Counted from the stretch's first letter, positions 56,601 to 61,778 are shown. The stretch is DNA of 64,000 nucleotides from Streptomyces macrolidinus (GCF_023887685.1 NZ_JAMWMR010000006.1:248001-312000); one strand, 5' to 3'. The notes: generated by a model not told the origin, from the sequence alone. Made by a program: numbers and translations.

Positions 56601-57742
56601 GTCTGCACGATCGGGTTGTGACTCAACGACCGTTCGGGGTGCAACTGCTTCACGGCGAGATCGAACGGGGCCCTGCTGCGGGAGAGCGCGCTCAGCAGCG
56701 ACGCGCGGGAGCGCGCCACGAGTTCCCGGAAGCCGGGGTCGTCCCCCAGGTCCACCCGCAGGACGAGCGTGTCGACGAAGAAGCCGACCAGATCGTTGAG
56801 CTTGGCGTTGTCCCGGCCCGCCACCGGGGAACCGACGACGATGTCGCCGCTCCCCGAGTGGCGCGCGGCGAGCACCTGGAAGGCGGCGAGCAGCACCGTG
56901 TACAGACTGACGTTCTCCTCGGCGGCGAACGCCTCCAGCGCCGCCGAGGACACCCCGGTGAGCGGGAAGTCCGTCGTCTCGCCCCGATAGCTCATCTCGG
57001 CCGGTCGGGGGCGGTCCGTGCCGAGGTCCAGCACGGCCGGAGCATCGGCCAGCGCGTCCGTCCAGGCCGCCAGGGTCTTCTCCGTACGAGGGCCGCGCAG
57101 CGTCTCGTGCTGCCACAACGCGTAGTCGGCGTACTGGACCGGCAGGGGCCGGACCGACCCGCCGCCCGCGCGATACGCCTCGTTCAGCCGACGTTGGAAG
57201 ACGTCCAACGACCAGCCGTCACAGGCGATGTGATGGAACGTGAGCTGCAACCAGTGCTCGTCCTCGGACAGTTGGTACAGCGTCGCGCGCAGCATCGGAT
57301 CCCGGGCCAGGTCGAACGGCCTGCGGGCATCGGCCTCGACGGCCTCCTGAGCGCTGCGGACGCGGTCGGCGGGGGCGAGGCCGGTGAGGTCGACGAGCGG
57401 GCAGTCCGTCTCACGGGCCTCCAGCAACCGCTGGCGCGGTTCCCCGTTCTCGTCCGCCTCGAAGACGGTGTACAGGGCGTCCTGACCGGCCGCGGCCGTG
57501 GCGACGGCGGCCGTCAGACGGGCGGTGTCCAAGGGGCCGGTGAAGCGGAGAACGACCGGGATGTTGTAGACAGCGTTGTCGCCGAGCCAGCGGTCCAGGA
57601 ACCAGAGCCGCTGCTGGCCGAAAGAGAGCGGACCGCGCTCGTCCGGCCTGGCGCGGAGTCGGCCGGCCGGTGACGGTCTCGTACCGCCTCCCGCGCGTGC
57701 GCCGTCTTCCGCGTTCTGGTCGGTTGTGGGGGTGCCGTCCAT
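40607..57742 (-). CDS. Giant five-module NRPS (C-A-T)x5-TE
   Basis: 5711 residues. Five C-A-T modules and a terminal thioesterase. The C-domain HHxxxDG motifs are at about residues 170, 1248, 2346, 3430 and 4523, all intact. The A3 motifs FTSGSTGRPKG (FTSGTTGGPKG in module 5) are at about 644, 1743, 2836, 3918 and 4991. Carrier Ser residues are at 1045, 2144, 3227, 4319 (GGDSIRS) and 5394 (GGHSLLA). TE Ser is at 5529 (GWSAGG), with His in DGDHYQL. There are no epimerisation, methylation or cyclisation domains. The first domain is an ordinary C domain, so it must receive an upstream peptidyl carrier, presumably from the PCP-C-A-PCP protein. ATG at 57742 has GAGAAGGG upstream. First structural gene of the operon, behind a 470-bp control region. 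Confidence 0.95.
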   Translation of the reverse strand: MDGTPTTDQNAEDGARAGGGTRPSPAGRLRARPDERGPLSFGQQRLWFLDRWLGDNAVYNIPVVLRFTGPLDTARLTAAVATAAAGQDALYTVFEADENGEPRQRLLEARETDCPLVDLTGLAPADRVRSAQEAVEADARRPFDLARDPMLRATLYQLSEDEHWLQLTFHHIACDGWSLDVFQRRLNEAYRAGGGSVRPLPVQYADYALWQHETLRGPRTEKTLAAWTDALADAPAVLDLGTDRPRPAEMSYRGETTDFPLTGVSSAALEAFAAEENVSLYTVLLAAFQVLAARHSGSGDIVVGSPVAGRDNAKLNDLVGFFVDTLVLRVDLGDDPGFRELVARSRASLLSALSRSRAPFDLAVKQLHPERSLSHNPIVQTLFAFHEEEPLEPFGEGLSVERSMVPTGTAKFDLTWSVYRRPDGLHLQVEYATDLFDADTIRTLVDHWQILLGQILATPDLPVSRLPLMGPAERELVESWAGDGAELPVSAIHELVIRRALETPDAVAVVCDDTTLTYAQLVTRAAQIATLLVEQGVGPEVCVGVCVERSVDTVITTLAVLMAHGVYVPLDTAFPTDRMHHMLTEVGATLVLTHQPTHTTVPDGPWHTLDITTLPVPEAAPSLSHALAHLPQRLDPDHACYVIFTSGSTGRPKGTTVSHANVTRLFEAVQQRLPFGPDDAWSLFHSYAFDVSVMEMWGALTSGGRLVVVPYLTSRDAEAFYALVRDQSVTMLSQTPSAFRQFETVDAAAGDELALRAVLFAGEALNRASVRRWGTRHGYTSPLLVNLYGITETTVHVTYIEVDEDQLDGTFSRIGSPLPDLRLYVLDPSGDPSPIGVVGELYVGGPGVTRCYTGQPALTAQRFVPDHLGPTPGARLYRSGDLARWKPSGDLEYLGRADAQVKVRGYRIELPEIEARLGRQPEIRQAVVVVRDDLGGHTDLVAYLVPEPGTDRPTTSELRDALAGHLPDYMIPRNFVFLDALPLTPQGKLNHRALPDPTTERPELAAEFVAPLPGTEELLAGIWSSVLGVDRIGRHDNFFDLGGDSIRSIQVLGLARTQGVGFELQDLFRSPTLAGLAEATSSHAVSATSQRDSEPFSMVSAEDRARLPQGLVDAYPMAELQVGMIYEMELDRERLPYHNVDSMRINGRFDERSFREALRLVVERHPILRTSLELSGYSEPLQLVHATAEMPCVVSDLRALDDEAQQAEIAAYVAFERSHVFDHSRPPLLRFGIHWLSDDAFQWTVTEHHAIFDGWSLHSTLAEITGLYQQLAAGADTVAAFDPPASAYRDFIAAEREVLRSEESEAFWLERLTDRPTGRLPRWPDRHNAELATPERENEWRVLHTAEKHGSIETLLPAELCDELLALAKRCGVPLKSVMLAAHLRVMSLVTGSRDVLAGLSSNGRLEEAGATEVRGLFLNTVPFRLELPEGSWLDLIHAVFEAEQDMLPHRRYPLGALQRRMGGEALFETSFVYNHFHVLTDEFGEGSLTIVDGKIDSFSTLRAEPTNFPLSVGVIRNPYSTRLLLSLDYHLGVLVEDQVALMRDYYVRVLESMVTEPDTAIGDVVLLGDTERELVESWAGDGAELPVSAIHELVIRRALETPDAVAVVCDDITLTYAQLVTRAAQIATHLVEQGVGPEVCVGVCVERSLDTVITTLAVLMAHGVYVPLDTAFPTDRMHHMLTEVGATLVLTHQPTHTTVPDGPWHTLDITTLPTPKATPSLSHALAHLPRHLDPDHACYIIFTSGSTGRPKGTTVTHANVTRLFEAVQQRLPFGPEDTWTLFHSYAFDFSVWEMWGALTTGARLVVVPYLTSRDADAFYTLVHDQSVTILSQTPSAFRQFEATDHTHQSDLALRAIVFGGEALDTPSVRRWTDRHGHATPRLVNMYGITETTVHVTTHHIDHHQLDGNVTTIGRALPDLRLHVLDRYGNPAPIGVIGELYVSGAGLARGYGARPALTAERFVPDHLGHTPGSRLYRSGDLARWTPSGDLEYLGRADAQVKIRGYRIELGEIEDQLARLDGLREAVVLPYQEANGRTDLVAYLVPEPDADQPTTSELRDALADQLPGYMIPRNFVFLDALPLTPQGKLDHRALPAPSSERPTLETEFIPPLPGTEEALAAIWADILGVDRVGRHDNFFELGGDSIRSIQILGRARDHGLTFHLQDLFQHPTLADLATATTTAHPTTTAPTTEPFSLLSSHDRDHLPPGLDDAYPMAELQIGMVYEMQRDPDRNPYLNVTSLHLPGRFEQEAFRAAVSLVVERHPVLRTSFDLSGLSVPMQLVHTDVEIPLGLVDLRGLSEAGQRRELADYVRGERTSGFDPAVAPLFRMTVHLLSDDAFQWTVTDHHAILDGWSLASTLAEIIETYHTLLDGHTPTLPPLRSTYRNYIAAEQHTLTDPTHTTYWHTLLTDRPDTRLPRHSDNSGNGDSALIGERLDGEVHEHDSTGGYGALVTVVPPELLSALEDSAARIGVPFKAVVLAAHMRVLGLVTGSADVVTGLSSNGRLEETDGTEVRGLFLNSLPFRLRLPDGSWADLARAVFEAESEMLPHRRYPMPALQRALGGDPLFETGFVYNHFRHVDELAEGGRASVSGPHDETAAGVARTSFPLHVAMSREPGLAGMRMELEYDAREFPAEQMRLIRDYHLRALRAIAENPDADHRAAVLLGEAERALLERWNDNTAAVPSTPVHELVEARAAAQPDSVAVVAGERSLTYGELDAHADRLAHRLRQLGVGPEVFVGIGLHRSPELVVSMLAVLKAGGAYVPLDVSFPAARLAHMLQEADVRVVLAGASTTELIPQGPWETVDVDTVALPEEGPFGRELQVSAGPDNACYAIFTSGSTGRPKGVVTRHRNVTELLHGGPAMELREDDTVLQIATVAFDVSTFEIWAPLAAGARLVLAPPGRYAPADVAGWVTEHGVTVLHATASLFALLVDEQPQTFDGLRRLLTGSETVSAPHAGRILARCPSLELVNCWGPTETTTFSVCGVFTADSLPAGPLPLGTPLANTEVRVLDEAGHPVPVGSPGELYVAGPCLARGYLGSPALTAERFLPHPSVPGARLYRTGDRGRWSSEGRVEFLGRVDHMVKIRGYRVEPGEVSAAIGAHPRVRQCVVTAPQDASGRADLVAYVVCDDPAPDVSELRSLLREKLPEYMLPKAFVFLDAFPLTAQGKVDRGRLPAPSGDRPELSSQYVAPLPGAEERLAVIWRQVLGVERIGRHDNFFDLGGDSIRSIQVIGRAREEGLLLTLPVLFRSPTLAALATEATAETDDRFPAPPTQPFALLSDKDRQALPQGLVDAYPMVALQVGMVYEMEIDPDRNPYHNVSTVRLGERFEEDAFRRAVELAVARHEVLRTSFDLSGYSDPLQLVHERVELPLTVVDLRGRDDAAQRAAVAERVRSEQDEGFSVAVAPLFRMTVQVLSDDAFQWTVTDHHAILDGWSLASTLAEIIETYHTLLDGHTPTLPPLRSTYRDYIAAEQHTLTDPTHTTYWHTLLTDRPDTRLPRHTTALPEGLAGPYGAGEVHRNDAERRHGELITPLPVGLSEDLDRFARRCGVPLKSVLLAAHLRVMSLATGSRDVVTGLSSNGRLEETDGTEVRGLFLNTLPFRLELPDGDWQDLARAVFEAEQDMLPHRRYPMSAIQRELGGEPLFETGFVYNHFRQIDTLAGGADADDDRARANGGGRTHFPLLVAVSQEPGYQGLSLEMEYDSGELSSVQVALMRDYYVRVLESMVSAPDTAIRDVTLLGDTERELVESWAGDGASLSVSAIHELVIRRALETPDAVAVVCDDTTLTYAQLVTRAAQIATHLVEQGVGPEICVGVCVERSVDTVITTLAVLMAHGVYVPLDTAFPTDRMHHMLTEVGATLVLTHQPTHTTVPDGPWHTLDITTLPTPKATPSLSHALAHLPQRLDPDHACYVIFTSGSTGRPKGTTVTHANVTRLFEAVQQRLPFGREDTWTLFHSYAFDFSVWEMWGALTTGARLVVVPYLTSRDADAFYTLVHDQSVTILSQTPSAFRQFEATDHTHQHDLALRAIVFGGEALDTPSVRRWTDRHGHATPRLVNMYGITETTVHVTTHHIDHHQLDGNTTTIGRALPDLRLHVLDPYGNPTPIGVIGELHVGGAGLARGYTGQPALTAQRFVPDHLTPASGARLYRSGDLARWTPSGDLEYLGRADAQVKIRGYRIELGEIEDQLTRLAVIRQAVVVVRDDLGDRADLVAYLVPEPDADQPTTSELRDALADRLPGYMIPRNFVFLDALPLTPQGKLDHRALPDPTTERPELAAEFVAPLPGAEQLLAAIWADILGVDRIGRHDNFFDLGGDSIRSIQVLGRARDHGLTLDLQDLFQHPTLADLAATTTTTTTQPTTTAPTTEPFSLLTPHDRSQLPPGLDDAYPMAELQIGMVYEMQRDPDRNPYLNVENLPVAGPFDAPLFRRAVALVVRRHPVLRTSLALTGYSKPLQLVYTDADVPLTVLDLRGLGDDAQRAALRECVRTERAKVFDTSAAPLCRMTVHVLSDDAFQWTVTDHHAILDGWSLASTLAEIIETYHTLLDGSTPTLAPLRSTYRDYIAAEQDALTDPAHTTYWHTLLTDRPDAHLPYDAVELTDQPGYRNVTTHLPPQLLAALEQGAAQAGVPLKAVLLAAHLRALGLATGSPDVITGLTANGRLEETDGAEVRGLFLNTVPFRLRVREGSWAELARAVFDAEREMLPHRRYPMAALQRELGGAPLFEVNFTYNSFPQFGALAEAGALAKEGPGDDVPGMAPTSFPFSVTLSRESVLGGMWMELEYDTAKLSADQVTRLRDYHLRALEAVAADIEADVYGAPLLSEAEQALLDMLNYTTDARAAGRVPVHELLQRQAARTPDAIAIEDGGTRITLARLDADSDRLARRLRRSGVRHGDVVGIFLRPGSAALTTFWAVWKAGAAFVPLDPGLPEHRLRSMLDQARPTLLITDDPKAAPSGHPLFDLSCLTHEAEETDGSALPSVSTRDLAYVMFTSGTTGGPKGVMIEHGSLATFAVGTPLARTRSLGAEKPLRVVTGTSAYISDFLLAQILMVLDGHTLCVLSEEQRRDPGHLVALARDRERAVDVIDTTTAQCQLLVEQGLLDAPYPPRLLVLGGEACPPDLWAALAERSGIKVFNSYGPTEATVEATMARVTGDSGPVIGRPCANTRIHLLDAAGHEVPPGTAGEICVGGIGVGRGYLGRPGVTAERFVPDPWGPAGSRLYRTGDVGRLTDSGDLEFLGRVDHQVKVRGERVEPEEVEAVLRAHPGVAAAIVGRHPDHEGLLANVVPAEGGAPDQRELRRHAASRLSSAAVPTHFVVVDTVPLTPAGKLDRGALSTTGLPAGAPEGIGNPGEPDPGAAESAFSRTERRVAEVWHKVLGVHADRRDDFFAIGGHSLLAVRLAGELGAAFGTTVPLPQLYSTPTLAGQAAFLDDARHAQEAERRGGGPRSVIGLGGSPGLQPLVLVHPLGGTLFCYRDLTARVAGSFEVLGVQGDLMSGGDTADFASLASGYARELAPLLRGRRPVIAGWSAGGVLAHEVASRLADRGIVADRVVVVDAAPQQGPDAAADAAALERLRADVGRLGPRRLLAEHAIDDVLRLLGVDAEALAELNGPVTASLMEFWHGMLSGLAGHRPSPYAGPVHLVVSRQGEEAAVRAAITGWRRFAGTLRVSYADGDHYQLMREPWVGDVAEVFTGPDDPTDRGDGDASHRS
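44674..47947 (-). other. NRPS module 4 (C4-A4-T4), predicted threonine
   Basis: Residues about 3266-4357. C4 has HHAILDGWS. The A4 code is D-F-W-S-V-G-M-V-H-K, identical to A2, and the two A-domain cores are almost identical in DNA. T4 Ser is at 4319. Confidence 0.8.
45405..46470 (-). repeat. Near-identical A-domain core, copy in module 4
   Basis: About 1 kb matches 51930-52995 (offset about 6525 bases) almost base for base, including synonymous sites. Part of the same sequence also recurs in module 1 (about 55740-56300). Confidence 0.8.
47950..51196 (-). other. NRPS module 3 (C3-A3-T3)
   Basis: Residues about 2183-3265. C3 has HHAILDGWS. The A3 code by eye is D-V-F-H-L-G-C-T-F-K, which I cannot assign. 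T3 Ser is at 3227. Its adenylation domain is of a different lineage from A1, A2 and A4 (WGPTETT instead of YGITETT). Confidence 0.75.
51199..54496 (-). other. NRPS module 2 (C2-A2-T2), predicted threonine
   Basis: Residues about 1083-2182. C2 has HHAIFDGWS. The A2 code by eye is D-F-W-S-V-G-M-V-H-K. The established Thr code is DFWNIGMVHK, so this differs only at two variable positions. T2 Ser is at 2144. Confidence 0.8.
51930..52995 (-). repeat. Near-identical A-domain core, copy in module 2
   Basis: Partner of the module 4 repeat. Shorter shared blocks also lie in the C domains (about 43970-44200, 47239-47480 and 50485-50730) and the T-C linkers (about 44505-44590 and 51035-51120). Confidence 0.8.
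54499..57742 (-). other. NRPS module 1 (C1-A1-T1)
   Basis: Residues about 1-1082. C1 has HHIACDGWS. The A1 code by eye is D-V-M-S-L-A-L-V-H-K, related in form to Thr/Ser codes (V-H-K ending, S at position 278) but not a match to one I know. T1 Ser is at 1045. Confidence 0.75.
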
Positions 57743-57905
57743 GATGATGCCCTTCTCACCGGTCCGCTAAAGGTGCAATAAAAACGAAACGCGGTCACGG
57801 GTTCTTGGAGATGCGTGGCGGTGCAAACCTGCACTGCCGAAGGGAACCTGTGAACGCTGCAAAGAACTGCGGGATCATTTGCATGGGACATGGAGGAGCG
57901 CTGTC

Positions 57906-57935
57906 ACATTAGAGAGGCCCGTCACGACTGGTCAA
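57906..57935 (-). promoter_or_regulatory. Promoter of the NRPS operon
   Basis: On the minus strand TTGACC (57930-57935) and TAATGT (57906-57911) are 18 bases apart, giving a transcript start near 57899 and a leader of about 155 bases before the NRPS ATG. Confidence 0.6.
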
Positions 57936-57957
57936 CCCTCGTGATCAGTGCCTGACC
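57929..57957 (-). promoter_or_regulatory. Candidate SARP-binding direct repeats
   Basis: On the minus strand GGTCAGG, GATCACG and TTGACCA start exactly 11 bases apart (7-mers with 4-base spacers). The third overlaps the -35 box. This spacing and placement is how SARP regulators bind, though the third heptamer matches the others poorly. Confidence 0.45.
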
Positions 57958-58215
57958 TGCGCCTTTTAACGATCGGGAGGGTTTTGGATCAGTTCCTTAG
58001 CGTAAATTTAGGGAAGCAATAGAGCCGGGCAAGCGCATGGCTGCCTTATAGGGGAACGCATATGGGCGGAAGATTGAATCGCGTTTGGGCGCGTCTTTGC
58101 CTCGGAGGCCCTTGAGGGTTGTGGGAAGTTGCGCAGGGCCGCCGGGAGAGGCTGTCAGCGGGACAGTCGTGACGGGCCGCACGCCGATATCGAGTCGGCG
58201 AAAGGGGTGCGGTGG

Positions 58216-60435
58216 CTACGGCCGGACCGCCGTGCCGCCACCCGAGAAGGGGCCCTTTCGGGCCAGTGCCGCCGAACTTCTCATCAGGCGGGAGGAGATG
58301 GTCCACAGGCCGATTTCCGCTGCCTGCCGACCCGCCGCCGCCACCTGGGCGCGCTCCTGCTGGTACCAGGCGAACGGGTCCGCCAGCAGACGGTCGACCA
58401 GGCTTCGGGGCATCGCATGGCAGCGAATGGGCTCGTCCGGCACGGGCGGGTCCCCGTACCCGCCGCGGCGCTGCGCTTCTCCGGTGAGATACGCCAAGGT
58501 GTCGAGAACGCGCCGCAGCGCCGCTCGTTGCTCCTCCGGTGACTCCTCCGCCGCCAGGCGTTCCAGGGCGAAGGCCCGTACGAAGGAGGGGAAGCGGTAC
58601 CGGACGGCTCTGGACGTCTCATCCACCACCGCGTCGAGCAGATAGGACTCGGTGAGTTCGTCCAACAGGTCCTGGGCGCGGTGCGGTTCGCATTCGAGCA
58701 GCGGGGCGCCGATCCAGGGGGCGAAGTCGGGCAGCTTCAACTGGGCGAGTCTGCGCAGGGTTTGCCGGGCCTCCGGACTGAGCGCACCGTAAGCCGGGGC
58801 CATGCAGGTGCGGACCGCCTGCTCCACGTGGCGCAACTCGTCCGGGCGTCGCGCCACCTCGGCGTAGCGGTCCACCGCCTCGGTCTGGACGACGGCATCC
58901 GCCACGGCCCGGTGCGGCCGGGCGGCCAGCCGGGCGGCAGCCGCGCGCAGCAGGAGCGGCAGATCGTCGCAGGCACGGCAGAGTTCCTCGACGGCCAGTG
59001 GTTCGGCGGCGACCCGCCGGCGGCCGATGATCTTCACCAGCAGGTCCACGGAACTCTCCCGCCGGAACCGGGAGAGTTCGATACGGGTGTCCGCGGGCAG
59101 CCCGGTGAAGCGCCGCCACGAGGTGATCAGCACCCGCGAACCGGGCGATCCGGGGAGCAGCGGGGCGACCTGGCCCTCGGACGTCGCGCCGTCCAGCACG
59201 ACGAGGACTCGGCCCTCCGCCAGCAGGTCGCGGTACATCTCGGCGCGTTCCTCGACGCTGCCGGGGACGGCTTCGTCGGCCACGCCGAGCGCGCGCAGGA
59301 AGCGGCGGAGCACCTCGGCGGGGCTCGTGGGGTGGCCCGGAGCGCCGGACAGATTCGCGAAGAGCTGCCCATCGGGGTAGTCCGGAGCGAGTCGATGGGC
59401 GACGTGTACGGCGAGGGTCGTCTTGCCCGAGCCGCTCCGACCTGTGATCACGGTGACGGGGACGACGGTCCGGGGCGCGTCGGTGCGGGTGGAGGCGGCA
59501 AGAATGCGCTGGATCGCCTGCGCGCGGCCGGTGAAGTCGGGGATGTCGGCGGGCAGCAGCCGCGGAATCCGGTGCGCCAAAGGTGCCGGAACCACCGGAA
59601 ACGCAGGGGGAGTTGGGCCGTTGCCGGGTCCGGTCGGCTGGGCGGGGTCCGTCGTGACCTTGATGCAGGGCTGGATCCGGGGCGGCGTGTCCCACTCCTC
59701 TTCCCCCGCCAGGATCATGCGGTGCAGTCGCTGCAGCTCCGCGCCGGGCTCGATGCCGAGCCTCTCGACGAGGGCCGTCCGCGCCTGGCGGTACACCTCC
59801 AGGGCCTCGGCCTGCCGTCCCGCGCGGTGGAGCGCGGTCATCAGGAGCACCCGCAGACGTTCCCGCAGGGGGTGGGCGGCGACCAGGGCGCCGAGTTCAC
59901 TCACGGCGCGGTGGTGGTTGCCGAGTTGTAGTTCGAGTTCGAGGCACTGCTCCTGTACGGCGAGGCGGCGCTCGTCGAGTTGGACGGCGTTCGCTCGTAC
60001 CGGCTTGCTGCTGATATCGGTCAGAGCGTGCCCCTGCCACAGCCCCAGCGCGGCCCGTAACTCCTTCACCGCCTGCTGGGGTTGATGGGCGGCAGCGGCT
60101 CGTCCGCCTGCCGCGACCCGTTCCTCGAAGTCATGGAGGTCGAGTTGCCCCTCGGTCGTCCGTAAGAGATAGCCGGGCGAGCGGGTCACGATGGGGCAGG
60201 GGTGGGGGCCCGAGGTGAGCATGCGGCGCAGGGCGCAGATGCCGATCTGCACCTGGGTACGGCTCGTCGCCGGTGGCTTCCGCTCCCATATCGCCTCCAC
60301 CAGACGGTCGTTGGAGACGACACGTCCCGAGTCGAGAAGCAGCATCGCCAGCACCGTGCGCTGACGCTGTCCGCTGACATCGATGCGCCTGCCGTCGTCC
60401 ACGACTTCGAGCGGCCCCAGAATCCTGAACTGCAT
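58216..60435 (-). CDS. AfsR/SARP-family regulator with NB-ARC ATPase domain, two TTA codons
   Basis: 739 residues. Residues 1-95 are an OmpR-type winged helix (MQFRILGPLEVVDDGR to GYLLRTTEG). About 98-245 is a BTAD domain (DLHDFEERVAAG to LQRLHRMILAG). A STAND/NB-ARC ATPase follows, with P-loop GRSGSGKTT at 332-340 and VLVVLDGA (Walker B), then a helical region to the end. It is shorter than AfsR itself and lacks clear TPR repeats. Leu91 (60163-60165) and Leu126 (60058-60060) are TTA, so translation should need the bldA tRNA. The gene lies directly upstream of the NRPS operon in the same direction and is the likely pathway activator. The ATG has AAGGGGG close upstream. Confidence 0.92.
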   Translation of the reverse strand: MQFRILGPLEVVDDGRRIDVSGQRQRTVLAMLLLDSGRVVSNDRLVEAIWERKPPATSRTQVQIGICALRRMLTSGPHPCPIVTRSPGYLLRTTEGQLDLHDFEERVAAGGRAAAAHQPQQAVKELRAALGLWQGHALTDISSKPVRANAVQLDERRLAVQEQCLELELQLGNHHRAVSELGALVAAHPLRERLRVLLMTALHRAGRQAEALEVYRQARTALVERLGIEPGAELQRLHRMILAGEEEWDTPPRIQPCIKVTTDPAQPTGPGNGPTPPAFPVVPAPLAHRIPRLLPADIPDFTGRAQAIQRILAASTRTDAPRTVVPVTVITGRSGSGKTTLAVHVAHRLAPDYPDGQLFANLSGAPGHPTSPAEVLRRFLRALGVADEAVPGSVEERAEMYRDLLAEGRVLVVLDGATSEGQVAPLLPGSPGSRVLITSWRRFTGLPADTRIELSRFRRESSVDLLVKIIGRRRVAAEPLAVEELCRACDDLPLLLRAAAARLAARPHRAVADAVVQTEAVDRYAEVARRPDELRHVEQAVRTCMAPAYGALSPEARQTLRRLAQLKLPDFAPWIGAPLLECEPHRAQDLLDELTESYLLDAVVDETSRAVRYRFPSFVRAFALERLAAEESPEEQRAALRRVLDTLAYLTGEAQRRGGYGDPPVPDEPIRCHAMPRSLVDRLLADPFAWYQQERAQVAAAGRQAAEIGLWTISSRLMRSSAALARKGPFSGGGTAVRP

Positions 60436-60899
60436 GGGCCCCCTTCGAGGCAGTGGCGGCTCATAGAGGGCGCTGGCAACCAGCCTGACGTACAGGCCTG
60501 CCGGCCTCCAGCGCGCCTGGCGTGTTCGAATATCGGTGCAAGGGGTACGAAAAGCGGATACGGGACGTGCATTCGAATGATTGCATGATCGAAAGGACCC
60601 GTCAACGACTCACTTCCCTGGCCGCGCCCGTCAACTCCTTTTCTATGCAGGCACGTTATGGAGTCCTGCCATCCGCGAGTTCCGGGAATGGAACGTCCGA
60701 AATTCCATGTTTGAAGTGCGGCACCCCGGTTCTTTCCGGGGGTGAATCCCTGGGGGTGATCGGGTTCCGGCCATCGGATGAGTGCGGCGACACGATCCTG
60801 GGGTGCGCGCGCATGCGGTCCGGTCCTACGGGCTCGCGCGAGCGGATCCTGACCTACGCGCGAGCGGATCCTGGCGTACGCCGCATCCGGTGCGGGCCG
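60436..60899. other. Intergenic region of about 460 bp upstream of the SARP gene
   Basis: Relatively AT-rich at 60520-60720. Contains a 10-bp palindrome CATTCGAATG (60570-60579) and a second TTCGAA site (about 60525), possible regulator sites. No gene was recognised; the right end abuts the 3' end of the XRE regulator gene. Confidence 0.45.
60577..60605 (-). promoter_or_regulatory. Candidate promoter of the SARP gene
   Basis: On the minus strand TTGACG (60600-60605) and AATCAT (60577-60582) are 17 bases apart, about 140 bases before the ATG. The palindrome CATTCGAATG overlaps the -10 side. Confidence 0.35.
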
Positions 60900-61778
60900 C
60901 TACACCAGTGCCCCGTCCCCTACCACGACCCGCAGCGCGGCCTCCGACGGTGAGCCGGGCTCCGCCACGTACACCATGAGTTCCTGGCCCTCGTCCCCGC
61001 CCCCGGTCGCGGGGAGGATCAGCTTCTCGTAGCCCAACTCCAGCTCGCCCACTGCCGGATGACGCAGCCGGTGCCGACCGGTCCGCTTCTCGGCGACGGC
61101 CCGTGCCTCCCACAGCTCCCGGAAGCGAGGGCTGAGCCGCCGCAGCTCCAGCAGCACCGCGCACAGCCGCGGCTCGTCCGGGGTCCGCCCCGATGCCGCC
61201 CGCAACCCCGCGACCAGTTGCTCACGCACCGCCTCCTGATCGGCGTGCAGTCGCCCGGCGGCCGGTTCCAGGAACATCATCAGGGCGAGGTTGAGCCGGT
61301 CCTCGGGGACCTCTTCCAGCAGCGGCCAGAGCAGTCCCAAGGCCCGGTTCCAGGCCAGGACATCCAGCCCTCTCCCCAGTACCAGCGCGGGAGTCGCCCC
61401 CAACCCGTCCAGCAGCGCCCGCACTTGCGGCCGAACCCGCTGCCGCGGCACCGGCGGTGGGGTGCACACGCCGCCCTCTCCGGCCGAACCGCCCGTCGGC
61501 CGCGCGGCCACGTTGTGCAGATAGCGGCGCTCGTCCGCGTCGAGCCGCAGTGCCCCGGCGACCGCGTCGAGGATCTCCGCCGATACCGCCGTCGCCCGGC
61601 CCTGTTCGATCCGGGTGTAGTAGTCGACACTGACCCCGGCCAGTTGGGCCACTTCTTCCCTGCGCAGCCCGCGCACGCGGCGCCGGTTGGTCCCTTCGGG
61701 CAGCCCCAACTCGCTTGGCGAAAGGGCGGCTCGCCGCCCCTTGAGGAAGGGCCCCAGCTCGGAACGTGCGTCCACCAT
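60900..61778 (-). CDS. XRE-family regulator with MmyB-like ligand domain
   Basis: 292 residues. The N-terminal helix-turn-helix, LRREEVAQLAGVSVDYYTRI then EQGRA (about residues 38-65), is followed by a C-terminal MmyB-like PAS-type ligand-binding domain (ALVLGRGLDVLAWNRALGLLW, LMMFLEP, HPAVGELELGYEKLILP). Members of this family commonly repress an adjacent divergent oxidoreductase gene, as arranged here with an aldo/keto reductase 230 bp away. The start is taken at the ATG of MVDARSEL. A GTG 14 codons upstream is possible. Ligand unknown. Confidence 0.88.
   Translation of the reverse strand: MVDARSELGPFLKGRRAALSPSELGLPEGTNRRRVRGLRREEVAQLAGVSVDYYTRIEQGRATAVSAEILDAVAGALRLDADERRYLHNVAARPTGGSAGEGGVCTPPPVPRQRVRPQVRALLDGLGATPALVLGRGLDVLAWNRALGLLWPLLEEVPEDRLNLALMMFLEPAAGRLHADQEAVREQLVAGLRAASGRTPDEPRLCAVLLELRRLSPRFRELWEARAVAEKRTGRHRLRHPAVGELELGYEKLILPATGGGDEGQELMVYVAEPGSPSEAALRVVVGDGALV

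Larger units (their letters stand above)
57743..58215. other. 470-bp control region between the SARP gene and the NRPS operon
   Basis: Unusually AT-rich for this genome around 57960-58080 (TTTTAACG, CGTAAATTTAGG, CCTTATAGG). Contains the promoter and heptamer repeats listed separately and a long 5' leader. No ORF with real codon bias was seen. Confidence 0.6.
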
